Both the position numbers and the translations under genes were made by a program. DNA of 55,442 bases from IMG/VR virus record IMGVR_UViG_3300031566_000041, positions 1 to 55,442 of that record; one strand, given 5' to 3'. The stretch's first letter is position 1. The number at the start of each line of letters is the position of its first letter. This document shows, one piece after another, positions 48,182-55,442 of this stretch. This DNA is from a virus. The notes under the pieces are model-generated. The model was not told where the DNA came from, made no database searches, and worked only from the letters and a program-made list of their open reading frames with translations.

Positions 48182-48469
48182 ATGAGCGAGAACGGCAACA
48201 TCTATTGGGACGTTTTCCCCAAGCTGATCCGGGTCTCGATCTCTATGGAGCAGCAGACCATCCCGCTCTCCATCAGAGGCAATGTCTTCGACCCGGTTTA
48301 CGAGTCCTCCAATCCCGAAGTTGCGGAGATTGACGAACTCGGCAACGTCCTGTGCGGCCTCACGCCCGGCGCGGCCATGATCATGGTCTGGTTTTCCGAG
48401 GATCGAGCGAGCGTGCGGCATGTGCAGGTCGAAGTCTACGGCCAGGCCAGTGAAGAGGTCCCCCAATGA
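48182..48469 (+). CDS. Small Ig-like (BIG2-type) virion protein
   Basis: The product of about 95 residues starts at ATG 48182. It has a single Ig-like fold pattern (IPLSIRGNVFDPVYESSNPE, VAEIDELGNVLCGLTPGAAM). The N-terminus YWDVFPKLIRVSI repeats that of the next gene, so the two are duplicated. Ig-like modules decorate tails and mediate weak binding to surface glycans. The 3' end overlaps the next gene by ATGA. Confidence 0.7.
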   Translation: MSENGNIYWDVFPKLIRVSISMEQQTIPLSIRGNVFDPVYESSNPEVAEIDELGNVLCGLTPGAAMIMVWFSEDRASVRHVQVEVYGQASEEVPQ

Positions 48470-49476
48470 GCGATGACCTGATCAACCGGCCCTACTGGGA
48501 CGTTTTTCCCAAGAGCATTCGCGTCTCGCTCACAGAGTACGAGCAGCTGATCCCCTTGTCCGTTCGAGGCAACGCCGAGGCCCCGGTCTTCCAGTCCTCG
48601 AATGCGGACGTGGTGAACGTGGACGAGAACGGGGTCCTTTCCTTCAGCGGCAATGTCGGCAACGCCATGATCATCGTCTGGGACTCGCCCGAGAAGCGGA
48701 GCGTCCGCCACGTGGCGGTCGAGGTCCGCGATGCTTCCTGGTTCGCGGAGCACCCGGACTTCCAGGGAGCCGCCATCATGAATGTTTCGGGCGTAGTGAT
48801 AGACGCCTTGAACACGATGGGCATCCCCAACGTCACCATCCTTTTTCGCCGGAGCGAAACCGGGCCGGTCGTGGCCCAAGCGGTCACCAACTCAGGCGGT
48901 TATTACGGAGTGAACCTGCGGGAAGGCCTCTATTACTACGAGGCCTCGGCGCAGAATTACATCACCGGCACGGGTCTCATCAACGTCACCGATTCGGGGA
49001 CCTCCGGCACGAGCATCGTGCTCTCGCCCGTGCTTGTCGGCAAAGTGGCCAGGATCGTCCTGCAATGGGGAGCGACCCCGTCGGACCTGGACTCGCACCT
49101 TTGGGGACCGCTGCCCAATGGCACGAGGTTTCATGTCTACTACAACAACGATTACCAAGCTGACGCCGCCGAGTTGGACGTGGATGACACCTCGTCTTAC
49201 GGCCCGGAGACCGTCACCATCTTCCGCTTCCTTCCCGGTCCGTTCCGATATTACGTGCACAACTACACTAACCGGAGTTCAAACCCCAGCTGGGCCCTGG
49301 CGCAGTCGGGCGCGACCGTGAGGCTGTTCCTGCAGAGCGGCCAGCAGTACACGTTCAACGTCCCCAACCTGGCCGGCACTGCGTGGTTCGTGTTCGAGAT
49401 AAACGGTGCCACGGGCCAGATCACAACAAAGAACACCATGTTCTATCAGTCTAACCCAACCTCGGTTGGATCGTAG
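48466..49476 (+). CDS. Ig-like virion protein with carboxypeptidase-regulatory-like and YfaP-like domains
   Basis: In this 336-residue protein the N-terminal 80 residues duplicate the previous gene (YWDVFPKSIRVSLTEYEQLI). A carboxypeptidase-regulatory-like sandwich follows (NVSGVVIDALNTMGIPNVTI). The C-terminal part contains VLQWGATPSDLDSHLWGPLP, the signature of YfaP/DUF2135-type beta domains. The sequence suggests an elongated adhesin-like protein of tail tip or baseplate that may bind host glycans or cell-surface proteins. Confidence 0.72.
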   Translation: MSDDLINRPYWDVFPKSIRVSLTEYEQLIPLSVRGNAEAPVFQSSNADVVNVDENGVLSFSGNVGNAMIIVWDSPEKRSVRHVAVEVRDASWFAEHPDFQGAAIMNVSGVVIDALNTMGIPNVTILFRRSETGPVVAQAVTNSGGYYGVNLREGLYYYEASAQNYITGTGLINVTDSGTSGTSIVLSPVLVGKVARIVLQWGATPSDLDSHLWGPLPNGTRFHVYYNNDYQADAAELDVDDTSSYGPETVTIFRFLPGPFRYYVHNYTNRSSNPSWALAQSGATVRLFLQSGQQYTFNVPNLAGTAWFVFEINGATGQITTKNTMFYQSNPTSVGS

Positions 49477-49485
49477 GAGAGCGCC

Positions 49486-50337
49486 ATGCCCGAGGAATAC
49501 GATTCTGCCACAGTCATCGAGGAGACCGACTCCGGCGAGAACCATTACGTCCTCAAGGGCATCGAGGAGAAGCTCGCCGGGATCATGAGCATCCTCCAGG
49601 CCGGGCATGAGGCCTCCGAGTCCATGCGCGAGCAGGCCGAGGAGGTGCTGGAGGCTCATCGGCAGAGCGCCCAGGAGTACCTGGACCACGTGAACAACGA
49701 GCCGGACTTTTATCCGTTCGTGACCATGCCCGCGGGCACCACGGTGCGCGACCTCCCGGACGGCGGGCGGCTCTTCACTTTGACCGACGGCGTGTTCGTG
49801 CGGACCAGTCCGGATGGGACCATCTTCGCGGTGATGGAGGATGGCGAGGCGGTGATCCTCGAACCAGCCCGGGCAGGTAAGGTCACTCTGCCCGATGGCC
49901 GGGAACTCACTCTGGTCCAGGAAGCGGTCATGGCGACCCACGAGGCCGCTGGCATCGAGGGACTGCCGCTCGACATCGAGCCGACCCAGGTCGCGGACGG
50001 ACGTTTTTCGGTGAACCTCCCTGGCAACATGCGTCTCGATGTGTGTCATCGGGAGCACCTGGCCACGGTCATCAATCCTCTGGGCACGGTGGTGGTTCTC
50101 GGCATTGCTCGGATCGAAGGGGTCGGTGAGGAAGTGATCACGCGGATCGTGGCTGGCGGGGCCCGGGGCTTTGCTTCCCAAGAGAGCAACCACCAGGGAA
50201 TTATCGAGGCCAACGGGACCATCCACGTGGCGCTGTCCAATGGACTCGACCTGGTTATTCATTTCCCCGAGGCTGCGGAAGATTCCGGCTCGGAGCCACA
50301 GGACGAGACTAAGAGCATCTGTGAGGAGCGGGTCTGA
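49486..50337 (+). CDS. Baseplate- or tail-associated protein of unknown function
   Basis: This 283-residue protein has a helical N-terminus (about 10-65, coiled-coil-like) and a beta-rich middle and C-terminus (DLPDGGRLFTLTDGVFVRTS). I recognise no named domain. Position between Ig-like proteins and gp25 suggests a structural or assembly protein. It ends at 50337, where its stop overlaps the next ATG by one base. Confidence 0.55.
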   Translation: MPEEYDSATVIEETDSGENHYVLKGIEEKLAGIMSILQAGHEASESMREQAEEVLEAHRQSAQEYLDHVNNEPDFYPFVTMPAGTTVRDLPDGGRLFTLTDGVFVRTSPDGTIFAVMEDGEAVILEPARAGKVTLPDGRELTLVQEAVMATHEAAGIEGLPLDIEPTQVADGRFSVNLPGNMRLDVCHREHLATVINPLGTVVVLGIARIEGVGEEVITRIVAGGARGFASQESNHQGIIEANGTIHVALSNGLDLVIHFPEAAEDSGSEPQDETKSICEERV

Positions 50338-50792
50338 TGGCGCTGGACTTCCTGGGCAAAGGCTTGAAGCACCCGTTCCGATTCAAGCAGCGGAGCGGCG
50401 GCGCGGAGATCTCCGCGACTACCTCCGCCGAGCACGCGCACATCCACGAGAGCATCCTGCAGATTCTCGGCGTGCGCCCGGGCGAGCGGTTCATGCTCCC
50501 GGAGTTCGGCTCCCGGCTCAAGGACCTGGTGTTCGAGCCAAACGACGAGGTGCTGAAAGGCCTGGTCCGGCATTACGTGATTGACGCGATCAAGCGCTGG
50601 GAGAAGCGCGTGGTCATCATCGGGGTTTCCTTTGACGACTCGGACGTGAACAAGGACCGGAACCTGCTCCTAGTGAGCATCAACTACCGGGTGATCCAAA
50701 GCCAGGTGGAAGGGAACCTGGTGTATCCCTTCTACCGCGAGCCGCGCCAGGCCCCGCCCTTGGGCCAAGTCCACGCGGCCATCGGGGGATGA
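50337..50792 (+). CDS. Baseplate wedge protein (gp25/GPW family)
   Basis: This 151-residue protein has the GPW/gp25 pattern: ESILQILGVRPGERFMLPEF and GSRLKDLVFEPNDE, then ISYR-like strand VSINYRVIQSQVEGNLVYPF. The motif R-P-G-E-R-x-x-x-P-E-F-G is diagnostic. It sits before baseplate J in the conserved order. Confidence 0.92.
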   Translation: MALDFLGKGLKHPFRFKQRSGGAEISATTSAEHAHIHESILQILGVRPGERFMLPEFGSRLKDLVFEPNDEVLKGLVRHYVIDAIKRWEKRVVIIGVSFDDSDVNKDRNLLLVSINYRVIQSQVEGNLVYPFYREPRQAPPLGQVHAAIGG

Positions 50793-52204
50793 CAATGGGA
50801 CGGGCATCTCTCGCTTACAGCAACAAGGATTACGAGTCCATCCGGCGCGAGCTCATGGCTCGCATCCCCCAGTTGACCGACCGCTGGACCGACTTCAACG
50901 AGTCCGACCTGGGCGTGGTCCTGCTCGAACTCTTCTGCGGGATCGGCGACATGCTGGCCTACTACCTGGACGCCCAGGCCGCCGAAGCCTTCCTGCCCAC
51001 GGCCCGCCAGCGCCAGAACGTGATCAACCTCTGCAAGCTGATCAGCTACCGCCTGGACACGCCGGTCACGGCCTCGACAACGCTTCGCTTCACCCTGGCC
51101 GCGCCTCTGGCGGCGGACCTCACTATTCCCACCGGGACGTTGTGCCAGGCCAGGCTCGAAGAGGGAGACATTGAGTTCGAGACCGCGTTCGACGCGATCA
51201 TTGCACGAGGCGGGATGACGGTCGAGGTGAGCGCGCTCCAAGGCCGGAGCAAGTCCGAGACCTTCACCGGGACCGGCGAGGCCTGGCAACAGGTAGTCCT
51301 TTCAAGCAAGAACATCGCCCAGGGTTCTATCGCGGTCGGCATTCAGGATGAATCCTGGACCGAGGTCATGCACTTCCAGGAGAGCGGAGCGGACGCGCTG
51401 AATTTCATCTCGGAGACCGACGGCCTGGACGTCACCCGGATTCTGTTCGGCGATGGTCTGCACGGCGCGACCCCATCGGCAGGCGCGGAGATCGCCGCCA
51501 AGTACCTCGAGACCCAAGGGGCCGATGGCAACCTCGGTAAGAACCTGGTCACTGAAGTCCTCACCCCGGTTTACCTGGATGGACGACAAGTGGCCCTGTC
51601 CGTGACCAATCCCGTGGCCTCGACCGGAGGCTCGGACCGGGAGACGCTCGCCCATGCCAGGAAGCAGGCCCCGGCGGAAATCCGCTCGCTCTGGAAGGCG
51701 GTCACCAAGGAGGACTACCAGGCCCTGGCCGAGGGGTTCCCCGGCATTGCCAAGGCCGTAGTGCTCGACACCAACGACTGCGTCAACATCCGCTACTACC
51801 AGGTCAACATGGCCGTGGCCCCGGACGGCGGCGGTCTGCCCACGTCGCTCCTCAAAAGCGAGGTTCTGGCTTACCTCGAATCCCGCAAGGTTATCACTAT
51901 CGAGATCAACCTGTTCGATCCGGTCTACGTGCCGGTCTCGATTAATGCCGAGGTCTATGCCTATGCGGGTGAAGACCTGGAACTTGTGCGCGGCCGCGTG
52001 GAGGACGCTCTATCCGAGCACTTTGCCTTCGACCGCATGGGCTTCGGCCAGGACGTTTATTTCTCGGACCTGGTTGCGGTCATGGACGGCGTGCGCGGCG
52101 TGAGCCACGTGCGCATGTTCTCACCGCTCGACGACGTGCTGATCCGGCTCGGTGAAATCCCGGTCCTTGGCGAGGTCATCCTGGACATGAGGAGGGCCTC
52201 CTGA
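50789..52204 (+). CDS. Baseplate J-like wedge protein (gp6/gpJ family)
   Basis: This 471-residue protein is of the baseplate J family. It contains IPQLTDRWTDFNESDLGVVL, LELFCGIGDMLAYYLDAQAA, and later VAVMDGVRGVSHVRMF. It joins gp25 and tail protein I to form the wedge that controls sheath contraction. The gene order gp25-J-I is the classic myovirus cassette. A start at 50795 is possible, but 50789 is coupled to the gp25 stop. Confidence 0.92.
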   Translation: MTMGRASLAYSNKDYESIRRELMARIPQLTDRWTDFNESDLGVVLLELFCGIGDMLAYYLDAQAAEAFLPTARQRQNVINLCKLISYRLDTPVTASTTLRFTLAAPLAADLTIPTGTLCQARLEEGDIEFETAFDAIIARGGMTVEVSALQGRSKSETFTGTGEAWQQVVLSSKNIAQGSIAVGIQDESWTEVMHFQESGADALNFISETDGLDVTRILFGDGLHGATPSAGAEIAAKYLETQGADGNLGKNLVTEVLTPVYLDGRQVALSVTNPVASTGGSDRETLAHARKQAPAEIRSLWKAVTKEDYQALAEGFPGIAKAVVLDTNDCVNIRYYQVNMAVAPDGGGLPTSLLKSEVLAYLESRKVITIEINLFDPVYVPVSINAEVYAYAGEDLELVRGRVEDALSEHFAFDRMGFGQDVYFSDLVAVMDGVRGVSHVRMFSPLDDVLIRLGEIPVLGEVILDMRRAS

Positions 52205-53775
52205 TGTCCTCCTACTTTGACAAGAAGCTTATCGAGCTATTGCCGCCTTTATACGAGCGCGAGGACGAGAGCGGCGACCTCAAAACCTTCCTCTCCGTGC
52301 CCTCTGTCACATTGGATGAGTTGAAGACCCTCGCTGACCGCTTCCCGGAGATTTTCGACGTGGATAAATGCGGGGAGCGGTTCCTGCCGCTCCTGGCCGA
52401 GATCGTGGGCTGGCGCTTCGATCCCTTGAAGGACGCGGCCGCGCAGCGCCGACAAATCCGGGAGGCCATCGAGTTCTATCGCCGCAAGGGAACCATCCCC
52501 GCGATCCGCCGCTCGCTCACGGACATCGGCTGGCAGGGCGACATCGAGGAGACGTTCCGCAAAGCGCTGCGCTTAAACCGCCGCTCTCTCGTCAACCGGG
52601 CGCGGCTCCCCGGCCTCATCTACAGCCTCGGGGTTTATCGGATAGTGCAAGACAACCTCGTTCAGGAGGTCCGCTCCGCGCTCGTGCCCCATCATCCGGC
52701 CGGAACCAGAGTGTTCTTCCTGCAATGGTTGTACTCGATGCTCTCTTTGGATTCGGACTTCGAGGCGGTGATCAAGCAGTTTGTCCAGCGGGTCTGCCTG
52801 AGCCACCTCCACGACACCTTCGTGGTAAGCCATAACGCGCTGAACACCGATTACCACCTCACCCTCAAGAACAAGACCTGGGCTTGGTGGTGCATCACGG
52901 ATGGCACCACGCTCTTCCAGGACGTGGAGCGGGCGGCGGTGTGCGTCTCTCGCTGGCATGGCCGCACGCCGCGTTTCCGCTTGAACACCGGCAACCTCAA
53001 CCTCGAGCGCCTGCCCAACTTGTGGGTGAGCGAACGGAAGTTCTCCTTCTGCTGCGGGATCGACACCCAGCCAGTAATTTTGCCGGAGCAGGAGTTCATC
53101 CGCTTTGACGGCCAGGAACTGAACCGCGCCCGGCTCAACCGCTCGGCTGTCCCCTGCCGGATCAAGTACCGGCAAAAGGACATGTTCTCCGAGTCCGAGA
53201 TGTCGTTTGCCATGACCCCGGAGAACGCCCGAATACACGGCTATGGCAGCCGCTCCCGACTCTCTCACTGGTTCCGGGTCGGGCATTCCCACATCGGGCA
53301 GGATGACAGGATTTCCGGCGCGGCGGTCGGGCGGCATGCCCTGTTCATCGCGTTTGCGGGCGAACTCTGGTCCGAGGTGCGCGAGGCGCACGACATCGTG
53401 GACCGCTGGCGGGCCCGGCGGCCGGGATTCTCGCTGAACAACAAGGCGCTGAACCTCACCGATCTTACCGACGCCTATGTGACCGAGGCCCGGGCGTCCT
53501 TCGAGTTGGACGTGGACACCGGCTTCCCGCGCCGCAGCCGGATCGAGACCCTGCTCCTCAACCAGCGCCACTTGAACCACACCGGCCTGCGGCTCTCGGT
53601 GGACCGGACCCATCCCTTGCGGCTTGGCTCCATGCCGCTCAACGGCTCGGGCTTCCGCATGTCCAAGCCGAGCTTACGCTGGCGCTATCGCCAGAGGGAT
53701 GACCAGGCCGAGGTTCAGGCCGGGATCGAGGCGGCGGTGAATCGATACGCGGTGACCCAATGGCCCGCGAATTAG
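52204..53775 (+). CDS. Tail protein I-like protein with a long C-terminal extension
   Basis: In this 523-residue protein the N-terminal 170 residues match the P2 gpI/tail protein I pattern (DKKLIELLPPLYEREDES, FLPLLAEIVGWRFDPLKDAA, RRKGTIPAIRRSLTDIGW). The remaining 350 residues form two similar blocks (about 250-330 and 400-480): RWHGRTPRFRLNTGNLNLER versus RWRARRPGFSLNNKALNLTD. The usual gpI is about 180-250 residues. The extension may carry receptor-proximal or fibre-attachment modules. Confidence 0.82.
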   Translation: MSSYFDKKLIELLPPLYEREDESGDLKTFLSVPSVTLDELKTLADRFPEIFDVDKCGERFLPLLAEIVGWRFDPLKDAAAQRRQIREAIEFYRRKGTIPAIRRSLTDIGWQGDIEETFRKALRLNRRSLVNRARLPGLIYSLGVYRIVQDNLVQEVRSALVPHHPAGTRVFFLQWLYSMLSLDSDFEAVIKQFVQRVCLSHLHDTFVVSHNALNTDYHLTLKNKTWAWWCITDGTTLFQDVERAAVCVSRWHGRTPRFRLNTGNLNLERLPNLWVSERKFSFCCGIDTQPVILPEQEFIRFDGQELNRARLNRSAVPCRIKYRQKDMFSESEMSFAMTPENARIHGYGSRSRLSHWFRVGHSHIGQDDRISGAAVGRHALFIAFAGELWSEVREAHDIVDRWRARRPGFSLNNKALNLTDLTDAYVTEARASFELDVDTGFPRRSRIETLLLNQRHLNHTGLRLSVDRTHPLRLGSMPLNGSGFRMSKPSLRWRYRQRDDQAEVQAGIEAAVNRYAVTQWPAN

Positions 53776-53784
53776 GAGGCAGTT

Positions 53785-54378
53785 ATGGCGATCCATCTCT
53801 ATGAAGACAGCGAACTCACCATGCAGGTGTCCGAGGGGGACTTCTCCAATCCGGACGATGACTCTTACAACGGCACCAACGGCGAGACCAAGGATAAGGA
53901 GCTTTTCCTTGCCAACGAGCAGACCACCCTGGTTGCGCTGCTGCCGTCCGGCGCGGTCACGGTCCAACTGGCCGCTCCGCGCTTTGCGAACGATGAACTC
54001 ATCGTGATCGACGGCGAGCAAATGCTGATCGTGAATGGCGGCGGCACGGTACTCCTCTCCGTCCAGCGCGGTTATGGCGGCACCACCCCGGCGGTCCACA
54101 ACGCAGGAGCAGTTGTCTACTCGGGCTACAACTACACCGGACTCATCATCGAGCCGGTTGACGTATCCGGCTCCGACGAATCCGACTGGTACACCCTGGC
54201 CGCGACCCAGGCCGGACTGGATGCGGCTGTTCCCGGCGCGGCGCTCACCATAGGGAACAAGTCATACGAGCAAACCCTTTCCTTCTGGCGGCGCTGCGTG
54301 GTGCCCGCGAGCACGCCCGTTCAGAACAAGACCGACCTCAAGCTCCGGATTACCGGAACCGAAAGCCCCATCGAGTGA
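53785..54378 (+). CDS. Tail-tip associated protein of unknown function
   Basis: This 197-residue beta-rich protein starts after GGAGG. It contains LSVQRGYGGTTPAVHNAGAV, a motif seen in virion proteins, and LPSGAVTVQLAAPRFANDEL. It follows tail protein I, where fibres or fibre adaptors are encoded. Function not established. Confidence 0.6.
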   Translation: MAIHLYEDSELTMQVSEGDFSNPDDDSYNGTNGETKDKELFLANEQTTLVALLPSGAVTVQLAAPRFANDELIVIDGEQMLIVNGGGTVLLSVQRGYGGTTPAVHNAGAVVYSGYNYTGLIIEPVDVSGSDESDWYTLAATQAGLDAAVPGAALTIGNKSYEQTLSFWRRCVVPASTPVQNKTDLKLRITGTESPIE

Positions 54379-54386
54379 GGTGAATC

Positions 54387-55373
54387 ATGGCCTATCAAAG
54401 CACAACCGGTCTCGCCAATAATTCAGCGGATTTCCTGGTCAAGTTGAAGGACTACCTGGTCGGCACGGTCGGCTGGACCTTGCGCGATGACCGGTCCGGC
54501 GACACCGAACCCAGCTATGTCCTTTTCTCCAACGGCGAGAGTGGTTCCGAGGACATCTATCTTCGCTTCCAGAACGACTCCACCGCCGACCGGATCGCCG
54601 TGAAAGCCTACCTGTACTGGAATGACACAACCCACGTAGGCGTGAAGGAAGCATTTAACACCAGCAACACCTACATCAAGACCACAGACGCCGCCTCTTT
54701 CCTCTACTGGATTTACGCGGACAAGGACCACGCCTTCATCGTCACCAAGCTCGTGGCCACTTACTACGCGCATTATTGCGGACTGCCCAAACGGTTCTGG
54801 TCGGGCGCGGTTGCGATTTCGCAGGCCGCGGTCGCCGCCGGCGCGGTCGTGACGATCCTGGTTAACGACGCCTCGATCTTGAAACTCGGCGGCTACTACG
54901 TGATCAAGGACAACGCCAACATCGAGCGCGTGCAGGTTACAGCCATTGACCTTGTCTCGACTCCCAACACCATCACTGTCGTGAACCTGGTTAATGCCTA
55001 TGCATCGGGCGCGAAGATCGGTGAAGACCCTCAGCCGGTCATCATCGGCCACTACCAGTCGCCGGGGACTTTCTATTCGGCAAACAAGTTTGACGGCTGG
55101 GCCAGCGCGACCGGGCAGACCGGCTCCTGCGCGGCCGCAAGCGCCGGCTTCCAGACATCGTGTAACCCCGATGTGAGGCAGGGTCTCATCACCATCTTCC
55201 CCTGGCTCGTGGCCCACACCACCGCGGCCTACAAGGAAGTGCGCGGTGAGTTGATCGAGGTCTATGCCCACGGCGGCGGTGTCATGGACAACGAGGACGT
55301 GCTCGAGTTGGGCGGCGCGACCTATAAGCTCTTCAACCTCTCCGGCTCGGGCTGGATCGCGGTGAAGGAGTAG
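54387..55373 (+). CDS. Tail or fibre-associated structural protein
   Basis: This 328-residue protein begins MAYQSTTGLANNSADFLVKL with LVGTVGWTLRDDRSGDTEPS, a start typical of virion structural proteins that follow tail protein I in contractile phages. A middle part includes YWIYADKDHAFIVTKLVATY, and later AIDLVSTPNTITVVNLVNAY. It has no recognised catalytic motif. It may be a tail fibre or adaptor. Confidence 0.65.
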   Translation: MAYQSTTGLANNSADFLVKLKDYLVGTVGWTLRDDRSGDTEPSYVLFSNGESGSEDIYLRFQNDSTADRIAVKAYLYWNDTTHVGVKEAFNTSNTYIKTTDAASFLYWIYADKDHAFIVTKLVATYYAHYCGLPKRFWSGAVAISQAAVAAGAVVTILVNDASILKLGGYYVIKDNANIERVQVTAIDLVSTPNTITVVNLVNAYASGAKIGEDPQPVIIGHYQSPGTFYSANKFDGWASATGQTGSCAAASAGFQTSCNPDVRQGLITIFPWLVAHTTAAYKEVRGELIEVYAHGGGVMDNEDVLELGGATYKLFNLSGSGWIAVKE

Positions 55374-55375
55374 CC

Positions 55376-55442
55376 GTGGCCACTCGCAAAGGGAACCAAC
55401 AGCTGGTCGCAATCGAGGCGGGGAAGCTGATCCTCACCGGCC
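55376..55442 (+). CDS. Truncated gene at the window edge
   Basis: A GTG at 55376 follows AAGGAG by 6 bases and opens a frame encoding ATRKGNQQLVAIEAGKLILT up to the edge. It is the next gene of the tail-tip operon and is cut by the window, so its product cannot be named. Confidence 0.55.
   Translation, partial: MATRKGNQQLVAIEAGKLILTG

Larger units (their letters stand above)
429..55442. mobile_element. Contractile-tailed prophage or integrated phage-like element, right end not in window
   Basis: Gene order from 6.2 kb to the right edge is that of a temperate myovirus: regulator, recombination and replication genes, terminase, portal, protease, capsid, neck, sheath, tube, tape measure, hub, spike, baseplate J and tail protein I. 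The left serine-recombinase operon shares a distinctive promoter element with the phage genes, so it is probably part of the same element. The attachment sites are not identifiable: I see no tRNA gene and no obvious direct repeat at the left edge, and the right end lies outside the window. Confidence 0.85.

Noticed and set aside
1-55442. tRNA, rRNA or riboswitch genes
   Set aside because: I saw no cloverleaf, rRNA-like or known riboswitch sequence by inspection; a covariance-model scan would be decisive.

Overview
The window is a high-GC bacterial mobile element, almost certainly a prophage of a contractile-tailed (myovirus-type) phage. It is cut on the right and probably close to its left end. 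Nearly every gene from 6.2 kb to 55.4 kb fits a temperate phage plan: early regulator, recombination and replication module, packaging, head, neck, sheath and tube, tape measure, baseplate, spike, lysis and tail-tip genes. No tRNA, rRNA, CRISPR array or clear host housekeeping gene is visible. The host therefore cannot be named. Serine-recombinase cassettes with a DUF2924 protein, and envelope-directed M15 peptidase and spike genes, suggest a GC-rich Gram-negative lineage, but that is inference.

Layout. 0.4-3.0 kb (minus strand): a four-gene serine-recombinase operon (small protein, DUF2924 protein, large serine recombinase, helix-turn-helix protein). 3.2-6.1 kb (plus): a two-gene AT-richer cargo module, an uncharacterised protein starting Met-Gly followed by a QueC-like PP-loop enzyme with a long C-terminal extension. 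It looks like a defence or protein-modification system. A strong terminator lies at 6.2 kb. 6.3-16.2 kb: small early protein, phage sigma-like factor, Fe-S PD-(D/E)XK nuclease, Sak4-like ATPase, DUF669 protein, ERCC4 nuclease, RecD2-like helicase and a primase-ATPase. 16.2-16.5 kb: an iteron-like repeat field that is a good replication-origin candidate. 16.6-18.7 kb: regulators and a small-terminase candidate. 18.8-20.3 kb (minus): tyrosine integrase operon. 20.4-36.7 kb: large terminase, portal, a 1528-residue MuF head protein with added domains, a 1300-residue fusion of two DNA methyltransferases with a capsid protease and a nested scaffold, decoration protein, capsid and neck genes. 36.7-44.4 kb: sheath, tube, frameshifting tail chaperone, tape measure, LysM-type baseplate proteins. 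44.5-55.4 kb: hub, M15 peptidase, membrane proteins, spike, PAAR tip, Ig-like proteins, gp25, baseplate J, tail protein I and tail-tip proteins.

Regulation. Six nearly identical promoter-like elements (a CCGACA block, an 18-bp spacer ending in CGCCGG, and TATATA or TATGTA) precede the serine-recombinase operon, the early genes, the post-origin genes, the small-terminase candidate, the methyltransferase/protease gene and the baseplate genes. They tie the left recombinase operon to the phage and are a plausible regulon of the phage sigma-like protein. The ribosome-binding site of that sigma gene is buried in a perfect 10-bp inverted repeat.

Most unusual are the two giant head-associated proteins. 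Both place enzyme domains (a kinase-like fold with an unassigned C-terminal domain; two adenine methyltransferases) on proteins expected to be inside the prohead. This suggests a capsid-loaded effector strategy. The QueC-like two-gene module is the best candidate for an undescribed defence system.
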